Source: Macrosoma leucophasiata (taxonomy: Eukaryota > Arthropoda > Insecta > Lepidoptera > Hedylidae). Taken from it: 64,000 nucleotides of DNA. The notes under the pieces are model-generated. The model searched no databases, was not told the DNA's origin, and was given only the letters and a program-made list of their open reading frames with translations. The translations under genes and the position numbers were made by a program. Positions 28,901 to 43,900 of the stretch are shown here, one piece after another (positions within the stretch are counted from its first letter, which is position 1; each line of letters starts with the position of its first letter). The stretch covers positions 18,149,501-18,213,500 of the forward strand of contig JAWQUS010000008.1 in NCBI GenBank assembly GCA_036365455.1. The letters are read 5' to 3'.

Positions 28901-31900
28901 AACTAACACACTAGAGTCCAAATTTTCCGATGCGTACTTCTCTCAATGGCATTTAGGATTGGGTAATGTAATATACTTCATATTGTTAACAGGGGAACAC
29001 TGCAATGGCGACCCACACAGTCACATCCGGTGATTTGGAAAACGCTCAGTTATCTACGAACGAGAGGCGTGAAGTGAGTCTTTTATTTAATACCAGCTTT
29101 TACCCGCAACTTCTGTAATGCACGTTTCCGTGGGAATTCCGGGATCTCTTTTTTAGTTCTCTCCATTATTCCCCAACGAACCTACTTGCCATTCGTTTTC
29201 TTGGACTTGGACGCTCTAAAATAACTTTCATTTTATTGTCATGAAGTGGCAAACAAGCGAACAATTCACATTGTGCTCCTAAGTTCCTCAATCGTATTCA
29301 TATAACAGTTTAAAATCCAAGGTCTTTCCCCCTTGCCTGACTCCACATTCCATGGTGTATTCAGTGGATAACGCGTCATTCCATTTCACCTGGTTTACCT
29401 GATTGCCATACCAAAAATTCAGAATAGAGATGAGGTCCCGCGGCGTATTTGTCTCCTTTATGAGCTTATCGCACAGAACTTCCTAAGAAACCAAGTCCAA
29501 CTCTCGTGACAGGTCCAGAAAACATGCAAAGGCTGGTGTTCTTCTATCAGTGTAGTATCGGACGGAATCGAGAGTATCGACGATTCCGTTGATAACCTCG
29601 ATTTAAAACCCTCTTCTTCTTGCATCCATTGAGTAAATCTTAATTAAACCAACACTTTTGCAATTATTGTTGCCAGTGAAATTGGGCGGTAGTTAGAACT
29701 GACAGAAGTACCAGTTTTATTTTTGATTATCGGCACTACTAGGGTGCGCATAAGATCAGCCGGCAGATGAACATGACTAACATACATTTTAAAAAACAAA
29801 GCCAGACACGTGGAAAATGTACACCAGCACACTCCAAGTGCTCAATAGTGAGGCTGTCTTGTTTGGAAGATTTAACCCGAGTCATACTCTTGAGTACGTG
29901 CTAGGTTTCTTTGCCGGTAAATGAGATACGATCGCCCGAACATGACATCACGTCAGGGCTTCATCTTACAATGTGATTTGACTCTTAACTGGTCTTTTCA
30001 AAGTTCCGCAAATCTGTCTCATACTCTCCCATTCGGGTGTACCTGGTTGTGTGGAGACAACCAGGTACACCCGAATGGGGTCCCATACGACTAGCTTGCA
30101 AAAAGATTTGAAATTATTTTTAATTTCAGTTAACAAATAAAATTGGATATTTTGGCAACACCCCAATTTTATTTGTTTTTGGTTATATACAAATGATTTC
30201 AGTTTCTATTTTTATAAAATCCGCGAGCTATTACTTTTATGTATATGTATATCCTGTATTAAGTCGCCTTTCTTCCTAGTTCGCTAGTACATGAATAAAT
30301 CTTCGATACCTTACCCCTTATGTAAGTTATGACTTCATTTAATTTTAACAATCTGCAAATGCTGCAATTTATTCTTTACTTAATCGGTACTTTAACAAAT
30401 TTGTTAGAGTAAAATGATGCAAGCAGCCTAACACGCAAAAAGTAGCAGACGAAATAATTATAATATTGAACTTATGTCAATTCGTATTTTCATGTTGAAT
30501 TAGACTGACATACAAACATACCAATACGAAATTAACTGTCAGCATTTTTAAGGCTTTGCTTAGTTTTGATTACTAGCCAGCACTAAATAGTTTGTTTTAA
30601 CATAATGCAAAACATGCAATACTGTTATTTGATATGTATGAGTCAGTATTATTCATAAGAAATATCGTTTCACAGGCTGGCACGTCATCTCCAATTTTAG
30701 AAAATATTAATAATCTCCTATCGCAAAGAACACAGAGGGCATTGCATGCACAAATTGAAGAGGTAAGCAAATCCACGAGTATATCCAATAATAATAAAAA
30801 ATAATAACTTCCTCAGTAGCCTTGTGGTAGCAGGCCACTACTACTATGCTGGGATCCTGGGTTCGATTCCCGGGTCAGGGGCTATCGGTGACAACAGTGT
30901 GATATCCTTTATCACTGGTTCTGTTGGGTTTTTTCCAATTTCTGGAAGTTTGCCAGTGCCTTGGAGTTTGGTAATGTACCAGGAGATGTCAATAGGCTCG
31001 CCACCTGTTACGCCAGAACGATCACGAACACAACGACAAGCATCCTATCGCTCCATGAATGTTGATGTAATCCGTAAACTCCTTTTTTAGGGGGGCCACA
31101 CAAAAATGCGATGCGATGCGACGCCGCATGTGATGAAGTTAGGCGATCAGGCCGATGTAGGACGTTAGGTTAGAGATTGAACATGTCCAATATGTTTGGG
31201 AGGCAACTCGTGGTGTGTGAAAATGACAACTATTTCACCATAGATCTGTGCATTAAGAAATCTTTAATACAAATCGATTCGGTACTTTGTCATGGTTTTT
31301 CCATCGGATTCTTCGCGTCTATAATTTATTTAGGAACCCAAATCTTGTAACATATAGTAAACACAATTTCGTGGGATTAAGAGCTTTAGAGAGTGAATAA
31401 TGTAGAATGTTTGGCGTTTCACACTCTCTGCTTACCCCGTGAGTGACTTAGCTTCAAGATAAAATAACAGACGATTGTTAATGGTTTGATAGCTTATTAA
31501 TTCCCCTAAAGAGAGATGGTGCCTCGTAATCATCGCTTTCATGTATGTTTCCTTTGAGCAGTAGGATTGTAGGTCAGCCGCTGAATGATGTTGCAAGTAT
31601 TTTTGCAGAACTCACAGGATAGGTTACAGCTTGCAAAGATAACCCATTCTCGACCCAAGTGCTTACTAATGCCTTTGTTTTGATATTATACGAAATGTGG
31701 GAAAGTCAATCTCATTTACTTCAAAATAAAGCTTGACAAAATATTTTAATGATAAAATTACAGTAAGTATTACCTACCTACCTACCTACCTACGTTTTTT
31801 TATTTAAAAAAAGAGTTGTGAACAACATTTTACCACAAACACATTTACAGTAAACATTTTGAAACAAAAGGGGTTTCTCAAGTACCTTTTTACTTGAGAA

Positions 31901-34900
31901 AACCCCTCCTGTTTCAACCTGTTCTATCAACTTCTCATCATTATTGTTTGAAAGTACCTACCTAATGTATTTTATTGAAATGGCTTTAAGCCATGTCTAA
32001 TACGTAGTCCAGTGTTGCGGTGTAACGTGAAGTTGAAGTAATAATACTGTCACAACGCCCAAAGACCTTGCGACATATAGCTTCGGCGTGATGTAGGATT
32101 GAGTGAGGGAGCAGCCGCAGTAGTATCGCGGCGGTCGGTGCGAGTTGATGCTTGCATAAACCCATTATCGTTGATTATTACGTCGCGTCGGCGTAGCCGC
32201 GGCACAACCGGTCCGCCACTAGGCCAAGTTCAACATTTTGTATCGGTTGACTTCATCCAGTGCTAGTACTACTTGTATAATTATTGGAAGATACGTCCTG
32301 ATTGCAGTGTAAAAGTGCATTTGTTTTTTTCTTCCTTTCTCATAATCACCAGCATTGATTCATCGTTCGTGTGATTAAATTGTGTTTCAAGTCTTAAGTT
32401 CAGTAGTTACATTAGTCATGTTGAAGTAGTTTATTTTTATGCCGATTGCCGTGACAGAAATATTATAAACATCATCAATCGTTTTATTTCGATTGGAGTT
32501 TTTTCTTGTGCCCTCTCGATTATACGGCTAACTTGGCTACCTGATAAAGTAACTTAAGCAACTTTTATTGTTTTAAATATTGGTTACATAATGACATTGT
32601 ACAAAACTGATTAAATTATTGGCACAATTTCCATACCCGCTGCTCAAACGATTAAACAGTAATGGTAATTTAAATGTATCCATAACCTACGTCAATATTT
32701 GCAGTGGTTATAAATAGGTATATCATTAGATTCAGAACTCCTTCAACATGATTAAGTTTATTGACTTGATATACACTAGCCTTCTTTTAGTCTAATGCAA
32801 TGTTGTACCTTCTCATAGAATACCTCATTTACTCATCAAACAATCAGTAAACAAGTTAGTAGAAATATAATCAAGCGTTGTTTGATCAGGAACCATTGAA
32901 GCCGATATTTCCCATCACTTGTAGGCGATATATTTTACTCACCCTAAGATATCCTTTCTCACACCTAGCTCTTGATAGTGCGTTTAGGTACATGCAAGTC
33001 GCTATAAGCAGTCTCAAACTTGCTTGCTAGTGACGCACGCCCAGTTGAAACCTCATCATCAAAACATCTATCCCTCCAGTGAGACTCCTGGCGCGCTCGC
33101 CATTCATCTTGATTCAACGACGTACGAACGAGCATTGGGCCCCGATGCATCAATGGTCTAATTCTCTGACATAAACAGCGCGCATTGGTTGAAGCAAAAC
33201 CTATAGGTTCCTATCGATACAATACACTTACAAATACGTTTCAATTTCGATTGAATGACTTGTTACATCAGTAATAATTCAACCAACCAAATATTCATAA
33301 ATTAAATAACGGGAATTCGTCCCAGCTTGCTTGAGCTACCGAAGCACTCGGAAGAGGTGGTAGTTTTGGTTTTTAATATCCGATGACGAAGCTCGAGGGC
33401 GTAAGCACCACTGCATTACCTTATCTGCTTGCCGCTAAATATTTGTGTTCAGCGCTCTCATGTTACGATCAGGTGGTAAGGTAAGGACCTATTTTTCCGA
33501 CACCAAGGCATAACAGCTAAGACGCCGGGAATGGCATCTGCATTGAAATCTCTATAACCCTTTTTATGTAAATGTTTATACCCTTCAGCATACACTTACC
33601 ATCAATGGGAAATGTATGCTTGTTTGCTATTTCCTAATAAAAAGGGGTGACATGGCATACGACATATATGCCATCGTGCGAGCTGAGTGATGCGTGTGAA
33701 CACTCATTAGAAGCATCTGATCCACGTAGACACTGTATGTTGTAGTATGTGAATACTGAACACATAGGTACCTACATAGTAAATCATCGCAAATATGTCT
33801 TCTTGTCCAAAAATGAGTTTATACTAGAGCTAGATTATTATTATTAAAAAAATATCTTAGGTATCGATTAGTAATTTAGGTGTGTTAATCAATCGGGTTA
33901 ATCGTTATATTTTTGTTACTAATTACTTAAATAAGGTACTTATACCTATATGCCTTATAAGTGTGTCTCATTTACAAAGTCTGATTTATTATTGAATTTT
34001 AATGTTTTACCACTACCTACATCTCCCCGGTACCATGCACAAAATATATTATACTAGCGGCCTGCCCCGGCTTCGCCCGCGCTGCTCTGCTCCTATTAGT
34101 CATAGCGTAATGTAAGCTATCCTATCTCTCAAGTTGGATCGAACTGCACATGGTGTGCGAATTTTATTATAATCGGTTAAATGGTTTAGGAGACCATTGA
34201 GGACAAACATTGTGACACGAGATTTATATATATTAAGATGACTTATTTAAAATATTAACAAGGCAGTATTAACTTATCATTATTAAATATATAAAAATAT
34301 GTAATATATAAAAATGATGATGTAATAAGTTTTAAATTTGTTTTTTAGTTACTATAAATGAACGATAGTGTCATAAATTGTCTATAAAACCAATAATTAC
34401 TTACAAATGCAATACAACAACAACATTACCTACTCTTTATTGTACACCAAGTAAAATACATAGAAGTAAGACAAAAGAAGCACAGTACAAATGGCAGTCT
34501 TATTGCAAAGAGCAACTTCTTCCAGACAACCTAAATAAATAGATAATATAAGTAAAAATATAAAAAAATAATAAGGAAAAAAAAAGAAATAGTAGGGAGT
34601 ACAAGAACCAAGAAAATGAAGTACTACATTATATTATTATGTAACCAATATAGAGAACTATCCAGAGCACGGTGTAACGACAGCGATGAGTTGAAGGAAA
34701 AATAAAAGTTAACAAATATATAACATACATTAAAAAAGGAGGAGGAGGAAAAGGAGAAAATCAACACATACATTAGGTTATATTACATTTTGTGTTAAAC
34801 GATGCAATTTTAAACCCAGTTTTGGGTTATGTTATTATGAATCATCGTAAAAAAGACTTATTGCAACTAAGTAATATTGAAAAGAACCAAGATTTTAGAA

Positions 34901-37900
34901 ATCTTTGGAAAGGAAGTAAAATTTACTACAAGTGGAGGAACTGCATTAGTCTTAAGAAGCTTCTCAGTTTCATCAATAATAATTTAAAAGTTTGAACATA
35001 AAAATATTGTCAGGTCTTTCAAAGCACACAACATGCACATTTATGGTGAGATTCACAGACCGAACTACGACTTTACTTTGAGAAAAGTATGCTTAGAACT
35101 GTCAGAAATGTATGGGTTTCAGTTCGAAGCGTACTTTGCTCGAAAATAAAGTCGTAGTGCGGTCTGTGAATCTCACCATTAGAGTCATTCAGAAGTTCAA
35201 GCTACGTAAATACGGAAAATACTAATATTGTGATAAATAGCTGTGAACTGTAACAAACGGTGGCATTGCCCGCGGAGCATGATTGAGCCACAGTACACAA
35301 GGTGGACAACATAATACAAAAATAAATTGAAATACCCTTACAGTAGGGGAGCTGAATCTAGGTCGACCTTCACCTATCTGTTAACCGAATTAAACATTGT
35401 TCTTTTTTTTTCAATGTTCATACATAAACAAACACGTCTTGCATACAATGTATTGTCTATAAAAATATGTTCATAGCTATTATTCTTAAAAAAAAAAATT
35501 AAAAGTTTCATACATTTGTTAACCAATAAAATGTGTTGGAAATTAAAGTTCTAAATAGGTCTATGATGTATTGCCTACGTATGTGACTGCACCGATCTGT
35601 TCACAAATGGGTGATACACACAAAATGTATTTTTATTCTATGAACATATTTTGATGGGCTATACATACAAGACGTACGTATGAAATTATCAATACGTATG
35701 AAATTTGAAAAAAAAAAAGACAATGAACCTTTCGATAAACAGATAGGTGAGGGTCAACCTAGATTCGAATCATAGACTATTATACAAATATTCATAACAA
35801 TATATTAGGTTGGGGAAAAAGTTTCTTCGCATTTTTTAAGATAATTCAAAACATTTTTAATATAGTTTATTTAATTTTAACTAAAGTATGTATGTACCAT
35901 TTTGTTCGATAACCTTTTGCCATCTTGTAGGTAGGGACATGATCCCATTGCTATAAAAATTTTGGGACTTCTCATCAAAATACCGCGACAAGTGGATTTG
36001 GCAGTCCTCTCGTGATGTTAACCTAACATTGCATAAAGAATTCTGAAGAGACCGAAACAGGTGGAAATCTGAAGGTGCAAGGTCAGGACTATACGGCGGA
36101 TGCATTAACACCTCCCAGCCAAACTCTCTTAATTTTTGCTGAGTGGCTATAGATGTGTGAGGTCTAGCGTTATCATGTTGAAACACCACACCCCTTCTGT
36201 TGATCAATTCCGGCCGCTTTCTCTCACTTTCTTGCTTTAATCTCATCGGTTGTTCGCAGTAGAGTTCAGAATCGATAGTCCTGCCTGGTGGTAATAGCTC
36301 ATAATGAATAATGCCCTTCCAATCCCACCACACACACAACATCACCTTATTGCGAGTTAACCCTGGTTTCGCCACAGTCTGTGAAGCCTGACCGGCCTTT
36401 GACACATTTGCCTAATTTGAATTTGGAATTTATGTTCTTTATAATTTTAACTTTCAATGATACCAAAACCAGCCAGATACAAATACTACAGCCAAAGAGA
36501 TTTTATTACAAGTTCATACATACTATAATGCGAAAAGACTTTTTCCCCAACCTATTATTTAAAATTAACGTTTATGAGACATAATATTTTATAGCTTGGC
36601 CCCAAAACACTTGTGCTTGTTATAACTAATACAACAGTCTATTTATAAAGTAAGTACAAAAACAATAATTTGTGATATTTAAATTATTACAACGTCATAA
36701 CAGATACAAAGTGGCGTATAAGTTATAATACTATAAGCTGTTTTATTTGAATTTTGCAGGCACACTTGGAATGTTGTAAAGTATACATACTCAGTTTTAA
36801 TGATTCGTATTGTCTTGTACATCCTATTTTATACTGAGGGATGCAGCGGTTTTGAAATGGTTGTATGTAAATTGATATATCGTCCAACCCACGTCAATGG
36901 TAAGGCCCCGTTATTTCTATCACAGAGCTCGCAGAGGCGAAACTTCTTAAACCTCAGGACGCGTCTGCATTTTTACATCTGGTTTTTGTGTCTAGATGCC
37001 TATAGGTTGCAGTCACCTTAATGTCCATGTGAACAATAAACCGGTTTACCACCATCATTACTTAAAAAAAAAACTAATAAGTAGTTAGGTGTATTTATGC
37101 AATACCTTTTTTACAAGCATGTTATTAAAATGGAATAATGTTTAAAATTATTTTGTTGATTTAAAATCAATTTGTATTTCGATTTGATAACTAGAATAAC
37201 TTTAAATATCTACTTATTACCATGCTGGCAAAAGTTTATCATAATGCTTGGACTTGTAGGTTTTCGTACGATCAACCATGCGTAGTGCCGAATGACGGAA
37301 TATCGTACCTATCCCTATTAGGTGCATTACCAAAACATGAGTTTATTATTCAATATTTTAAAAGGGCGGTAAATTTTAACGTTTTATACGTATTAAATGA
37401 TTTTGTATAACATCACCGTGAATTCATAAAATAATACAAATTTAGTGGTAGTAGTTTTGCGATTATTCTATTTCTTACGTACATTTAAACAGTAATTAAA
37501 AAGTACAACAAAATTAAAAATAAACCCAAATGCCACATTCATATCAAAATAGTAGGGAATACTAAGCAAACAAAGATAAGCTTATTTGACAACAAGGTTT
37601 GAACGACCGCATATCGCACGCGTGTCGGCTCACGTTTTTGATAATAAATACATAAATACAATGTTTATATAAAGATTTCCAATTTATCTATTATTCTTTT
37701 GTCGCTCTGGATTGCCGTAGCTTGATAATACTTGATACCACATTATTACCATATTCAGATACATAACTTAAATTTTGTTACTAAATCTAGAATATTAATC
37801 GCCAAGAATGTCTCCACAACTTGTAATGTGAATAATTTTTCAAGTCACTCTAGTTACACGCATTGTTTATTGATATTCATAACAATAGTCCAAGGATTAT

Positions 37901-40900
37901 TATTTACAAGGTTTTCCATTAACAGAAATTAACTAAGATACAAACGAATCTTTATTATATTACAAACCTATGTTTACTGAACTCACTGGCTGTGACGTGA
38001 CTACTATTCCATCTTTTCCATCTTCATACATACATATTTTTTTTCTACATCTTTATTTCATACATTATTATTATTCGTCATTCAATTTACCAGAATTATT
38101 AAATTAGATTCTTTTTTATAATAAAAATAATGAAGTTATTTATATGTTATAATTATAAATGTTAAATGTAATAGTTGTAATACTAATGGCCCTGTAATTT
38201 CCGGCACAGAGGCATACCACCTTAGGCCTCGGGAGTGGTAACACATCTGCATTTTGGCCTTGGTCTTTGTGTGGGTGTCTATAGGCTGCAGTCATCACTT
38301 AACATCAATGTGAACTGCATGCTTGTTTGCCATTCGATAACATAAAAAACAAAAAAAATGATTGAATATACTAAAACTGGGACGAATACCATAAGCAAAG
38401 CAAACGTTCGATCGATTTAACTTGTCTTATATTTTGTTGCTTACAGGATTTGCAAGAACGTCCTGATTCGCCAGTAAACACTTTTCAATTTTACAATTCA
38501 TCTTGGCTCTCTTATTCGGCTAATGTTGACGCTACGCCATCATCTCTTATGCCACTTTCACACCAACAACCGACGTTTCAAATGCCTCTAGAGAGACGTC
38601 CGGGATCCTCAAATTCTAGAACACAACAAAGGAGATATTTTGGTAACCACAGGAAGAGGCCATATAGAATGGCAAATTTAAATGAATTCTTTCACACATC
38701 CAGATATTTTTTACCTGTGGTTCCGGAGGAAGAACCAGAAGTACCTAATAACACCACATGGGATGGTCCTCTTCGACTGTTTGTGAAAAGAACGCATCCG
38801 GTCCAACAGTCAGACGAGCAACTTGCCCGTCGCTTAATGAGTAATGAAATATCGGATTTAACTAGTGCTATATCGTCGTCCGCTCTTCGCGCTTCAGGCT
38901 CCGTAGAGTCGCAGAGGGCCATCATAAACTCACTCCCCGCTTTAGGCAACCCATCCCCGTCTACCGTTAGTCTCCTTGTCGATCGTCTCTCAAACTTTAA
39001 TAATATGAGCGAAAGGAGTGAAACGGTGACTTCTGCAAGCGTTCGTGGTAGTGGCGATAGCTTAGGTTCTAATACAGAGAACACAGTTGCGGCTACAGAA
39101 GGAACCCTGCATCGACCAGACACCGAGTTCCGTAGTTTGCCGCGTTTACCCAAGAGACTGATTTCTAAAAAAATAGATTCAACCTTCAATATTGGTGAAT
39201 CGTATAGATTTTTTACGGCGACGTCTACCATGCCAGAGTTGACAGTGCACGCGCGACGGTTGGCCAATAAGATGATAAGACACGCGCGCAGCTACAAGAT
39301 TCCAGAGCCCACGTCCATGTGGTGCCTGGACTGCGATCAGATCCCGCGGCTACCAGTTACTGGACCATGTGGCCATACACGATGTACTAAGTATGTATTC
39401 TTCATTTCTTCATACTTTGTATTATATTTATTTGGGACATCTAATCACTTTACTACAAAATAATGAATAATTATTCATATTACTGACGGTTCGGATATTA
39501 TATAATGGTTTTCATACTTCATATAAACATTATAATCCTAATCTTTTGAATGAAGTTTCAACACCAATTTTCATTACCAGGTGCATACAAGAAAACGGTG
39601 CGTGTCACTGCGGAAAACCAGCACCTAAATATTTATTTGTCAATACTGTTGTTCAAGATCTCATCGGCAAAATGATACCTGATAGGTAAAAATCTGAATA
39701 TATAATAACTAATCACGTTGTTTTGTTGTTAAAATTTAATAATAATTTGAATATATTTATTTACATTTCAGAGTTGTTTCTCCCAGAATGCTAACAGCAA
39801 ATGTAATACAGCATGAGGCCTCTTCAGCTGCCGCTTTAACTGAGAACGGTAATTTTTTTTTCTCATACATGAATCATATCAGCTTTTGATCATTGCATTA
39901 TTATATTATGTTATATGTTGCTGTTAGCGAAATTATAATGTACCTAAACGCTGCGAAATTATGCAAGGTCAATATTTGATCTTGAACAAAAACCTCGTGC
40001 GTATAACGGAAAGTTTCTAAAATGAATGTTCCTTGGTAAATATTTTTGAAAATTTGAGTCTATAAATTTGTCAGAGAAATATCAGCATGGAAGTTGATAT
40101 ACAATATTTTACCGATGGTTTAACGACTTGTCCATTGTCAATTCAACTACTTCATCGATTTCACATTGCGAATGTTTGCTTTGTTAATCATTTGCCTGAT
40201 TTTCTAGTTAAAAAGCCAAAATGCAATTGTATGTACAATATCTTTTCGTATTTTACTATATGTATATACTTATACTATTCCTTTATTATTTTTGATCCTA
40301 GGTTTTTGTCTGGTGCCATCAGATCACTACCATCTAAAATATGCCAAAAATAACGCATTGTGATATAATAAATCCCCGTAACTTATTCTCCTTTTTTTAA
40401 TTTAAAGAACTAAATGGTACATAATAATAAACGATGTAAGGTACCGTCAAAAAAGTTACCGGTGATCCAAATTTGCCATTGCAAATTAGACTTAATCGCT
40501 GCACGGTTAAGGCACTGACTTGATCTACCAGACTTTTCGATGGTAGATCAAGTCGGAGCATAAGTTGATTCTATTTAATTTTATAATATTATAAACCATG
40601 TGCGTATATAAGTACAATGAAGTTATTATAATTAAGTACTAATATTTACAAGTGGAATGCTTGCTTTAACAACTTATAAAACTACGTAATTACAATTTAT
40701 ATAATGACATAGTGCTCGGCTCCACTTAGTGTGAAATACAAATTTGAATGCACTCATTTATATTTTAATAAATATACTTAATAGCACGAATGTGTTGAGA
40801 TAAACTACAACGGTCATCAAGTTCATATTTTAAAATTATATATTTATCTGTAACATTGATGAGTAATGTGTTTATAGAAGCATTTTGTCGAAATTTGCTT

Positions 40901-43900
40901 AACTTATCAAGTCAATTACTTCAATATGCAATAGGTAATATAAAAGGCATATTATGACAGCACGGCGGCATGGCGTGGGCGTTCGCCACGTTAATCGCAC
41001 ACCGACAAGGCTATTATGTAAATCGGCCATTTGTTTGTTACATTGCGGTTATATAAGTACATTGTCGGCGATGCAATGGAGAGCACGGGTCGCAGGTTAC
41101 GTTAGGTTCGGGCTGTTATATCTCCTTATAGAACAATCGCTATAACTCGCTTTTCAATAAATTTTAAATTCGTCACTTTCCTCATTTTCAACAGGTTACA
41201 CTATTCTTATTCAACCCTATTCAAAATGTATTATTACGTTACTTAATTACGTTGTTACGAATCTCACTTATTATTGAACTCATTGTGACTCACCTATTTG
41301 AGAACTTTACGGCTTTTAAGGTTTAAATTCAACTGTTGATTGTATATTGATGAATAATTTAATTAAATATTATGTAATGTGTTTTTGTTATCGCATTATA
41401 TTTGTCATGTTTTAGTTTTATCAGTCGTTGTAAAAAGTTTGATCTTGAATCAAATGTGCCATGCAAATGACCTAACTAAGTGTAGATAAACATTAATCAT
41501 TTGCAAGTAAAAATACCCTCCCTGTAGGTACATAAAACTCATTTGATCCTGAAAGACTTAGGTCGTTGTCAAGACTGCCGACAGCGAACTTGAATCATAC
41601 TATTGTGAATACACGTGTTTGGTACAAACAAAAAGCGGCTAGCGACTTTATTCCTTCAATACACGCTTCTCATTCTATCACCTAAAATTGAACGCCATGC
41701 TACCTATATTATAACTCTGCCGTGTTATATCCCATGCCGTGCTTCGGTAGCTTAGTGGTGAAGCCGCTGGATTGGTAATCCTTACATATATATATATTAG
41801 GTTACAGGTTCGATCCCTGCCCGAAATGGAATTTTTCTTTCCTTTCTTTTCTAAATTCACTCGCATGTGGCAAATAAAAATATTATATGATATAATGTAA
41901 TATTTTTCACATCTTTTTTCGGCTTGGCGAATTTATATTTTTTATTATAATAAACTTATAATTGTATTTGTCTTCCTGCTGTATCTTTAAATTATTAGTA
42001 TACTTGCCACATTATTTTTACTACCGTTATCAGTAACTTTCGATACGCACACAAATGTTTGTAAGTGATATTTCAAAACTTCAGTATATATTGGCATAAT
42101 ATGTAATGTACCTACTCAATGAATCGCCTATGATTGCTGTGAGTTGAAATATATATTTTTGTTTAATTAACTTATGTCGTACGCTTGTCACTTACATCGG
42201 TATGTTACGCAATGAAATACAAACTGTGACTTCATTGCTAGTTACGTAACATAATATTATGTAGCTGTGCGGCAAAACGTCGTGGACGTATTGGCCCCCT
42301 ATTTATAATCAGATTGACATTAACTGTTAGCTAATGATGAAGAAATTTTTTTCTTTTGTTTTATTTAAGGACATGCAATGAATCAGACCTTGTTACGGGA
42401 ATAGGAAATTAATTAAGGTGGTTGTTCCACAGCCACCACGCTCGACTATACCCTGCGGCCGGCACACTACTCCGTCTCTCTCCTAATGTCGGCTACTATA
42501 TCACACTACTCTGATATCGCGCCCCGCACACCGATGACTTCGCAGGTGATATATTCATATACTTACCCACACCACTGTAACTTGATCCGAAGGTACCTGT
42601 GTGATTTAGAGAGGCTATTATTTTTTTAAGCTACAAACACATTAGGTACCTCCTGTATATTTTAGACGATAACCTCGCACCTTGCACCATGCGAAAATTA
42701 TAATTAAGATAACGTTGTTATATAATGCGATGTAATACTTGACATTAACATATTTCATGTAACATAAAATGATCTTGAATTAAAAACAGATAGATGTATT
42801 ACGTAGGTAGGATTATTACATAAGAGCTATTTGTTAATAATACAATGATGTGCAGATACGATTCAAGCGGGCTCACAAGCTACTCAGTTCGGGTCAGTTT
42901 CGCAAGGCCGCCCCGCACCTGGCGCGGGTGGCGGCCTCCCACGAACCCTGGGCAAGGATCGCGAGGACCCTGCTCATACAGGTAAACCTTTCTATATACT
43001 CGAAGGCATACAATATAATAATATAGGTACTATGAAAGACACCGCCATTGATATTAAATACGATTTTTTATGTAATGATGGTGGTGAACAAGCATACAAT
43101 TTACATTGATGGTAAGTGAATACTGCAGCCTAGACATCTACGTGAAATCTGGAAGACAAAATACAGATGCGGTGTCACACAACTATCATAAACGCATAAT
43201 GACATAGGTCCTGCCACCTCTGTCATTATGCGTTTATGACAGTTGTTACAGGGCATACAATATATGATTCTCATTTATTAATCGTATACAAATCCAAACA
43301 CAATTGCGATGCGTTGCTAGAAAATGGCTGGATTGATTTTGATGAAAGTCGTGTATATTTGAGTGTATGAAGTAAGGCAGGGAACGCTACTATGGGATTT
43401 CGTAGCAGACAAATCAACATCTGCCGGTTTTTAGACAAATTTTAATGTTTTTAATAAGAAATATTTTAGTTCAACTTTTTGATGGCAGATTTTTTATTTA
43501 TAATATGATCCAACACAGTAGCATTCGCTTTGAAAATGAATAATTATAAACAAGATTGTATTGAATATTACTCAAGTTCAAATCACCAATTATGTAACTA
43601 TTGTAATCATACTCCGATGTGGCATTATCAATATTGTTTAAGTACCTTTAAACAAGCGAGTGGAGATAAAGTGCATATAAAGCGAAAAATACAACTGAGG
43701 ACACCTGTACAGTGACTCAGTGCCGTCCAAAATCTTAAAAATTACTATGATGATATTTAAATTAATTAACACAGGCAGTAATGGCAAAAAATAAATTGTT
43801 CTTTTGTTTTTTTTTTCTGTAATTGTTAGACACTGTCAGGGAACTGGCCGGTCAATCACATGGGTTAATTATGCGGTCATAATAAAAACTATATTTGATT

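Larger units (their letters stand above)
39849..42432. other. Lonrf intron 6
   Basis: AT-rich, with the hairpin at 40517 and the SINE head at 41735. Frames at 40087-40353 and 40954-41145 have no supporting splice pattern. Confidence 0.4.

Noticed and set aside
31100..31145. gatgcgatgcgacgccgc as a short tandem array of regulatory sites
   Set aside because: Only two or three imperfect units follow a SINE; a chance or repeat-derived stretch is simpler.
38692..39267. 191-codon frame on the minus strand
   Set aside because: It lies wholly opposite Lonrf exon 4, which has RING ligands, splice sites and phase continuity; the antisense frame has none.
41077..41114. 38-nt candidate exon (also 3n+2) for the gap between Lonrf exons 6 and 8
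   Set aside because: It would satisfy the phase, but the acceptor has no pyrimidine tract and the donor (gttacg) is weak; the block at 42433-42545 is better on both.
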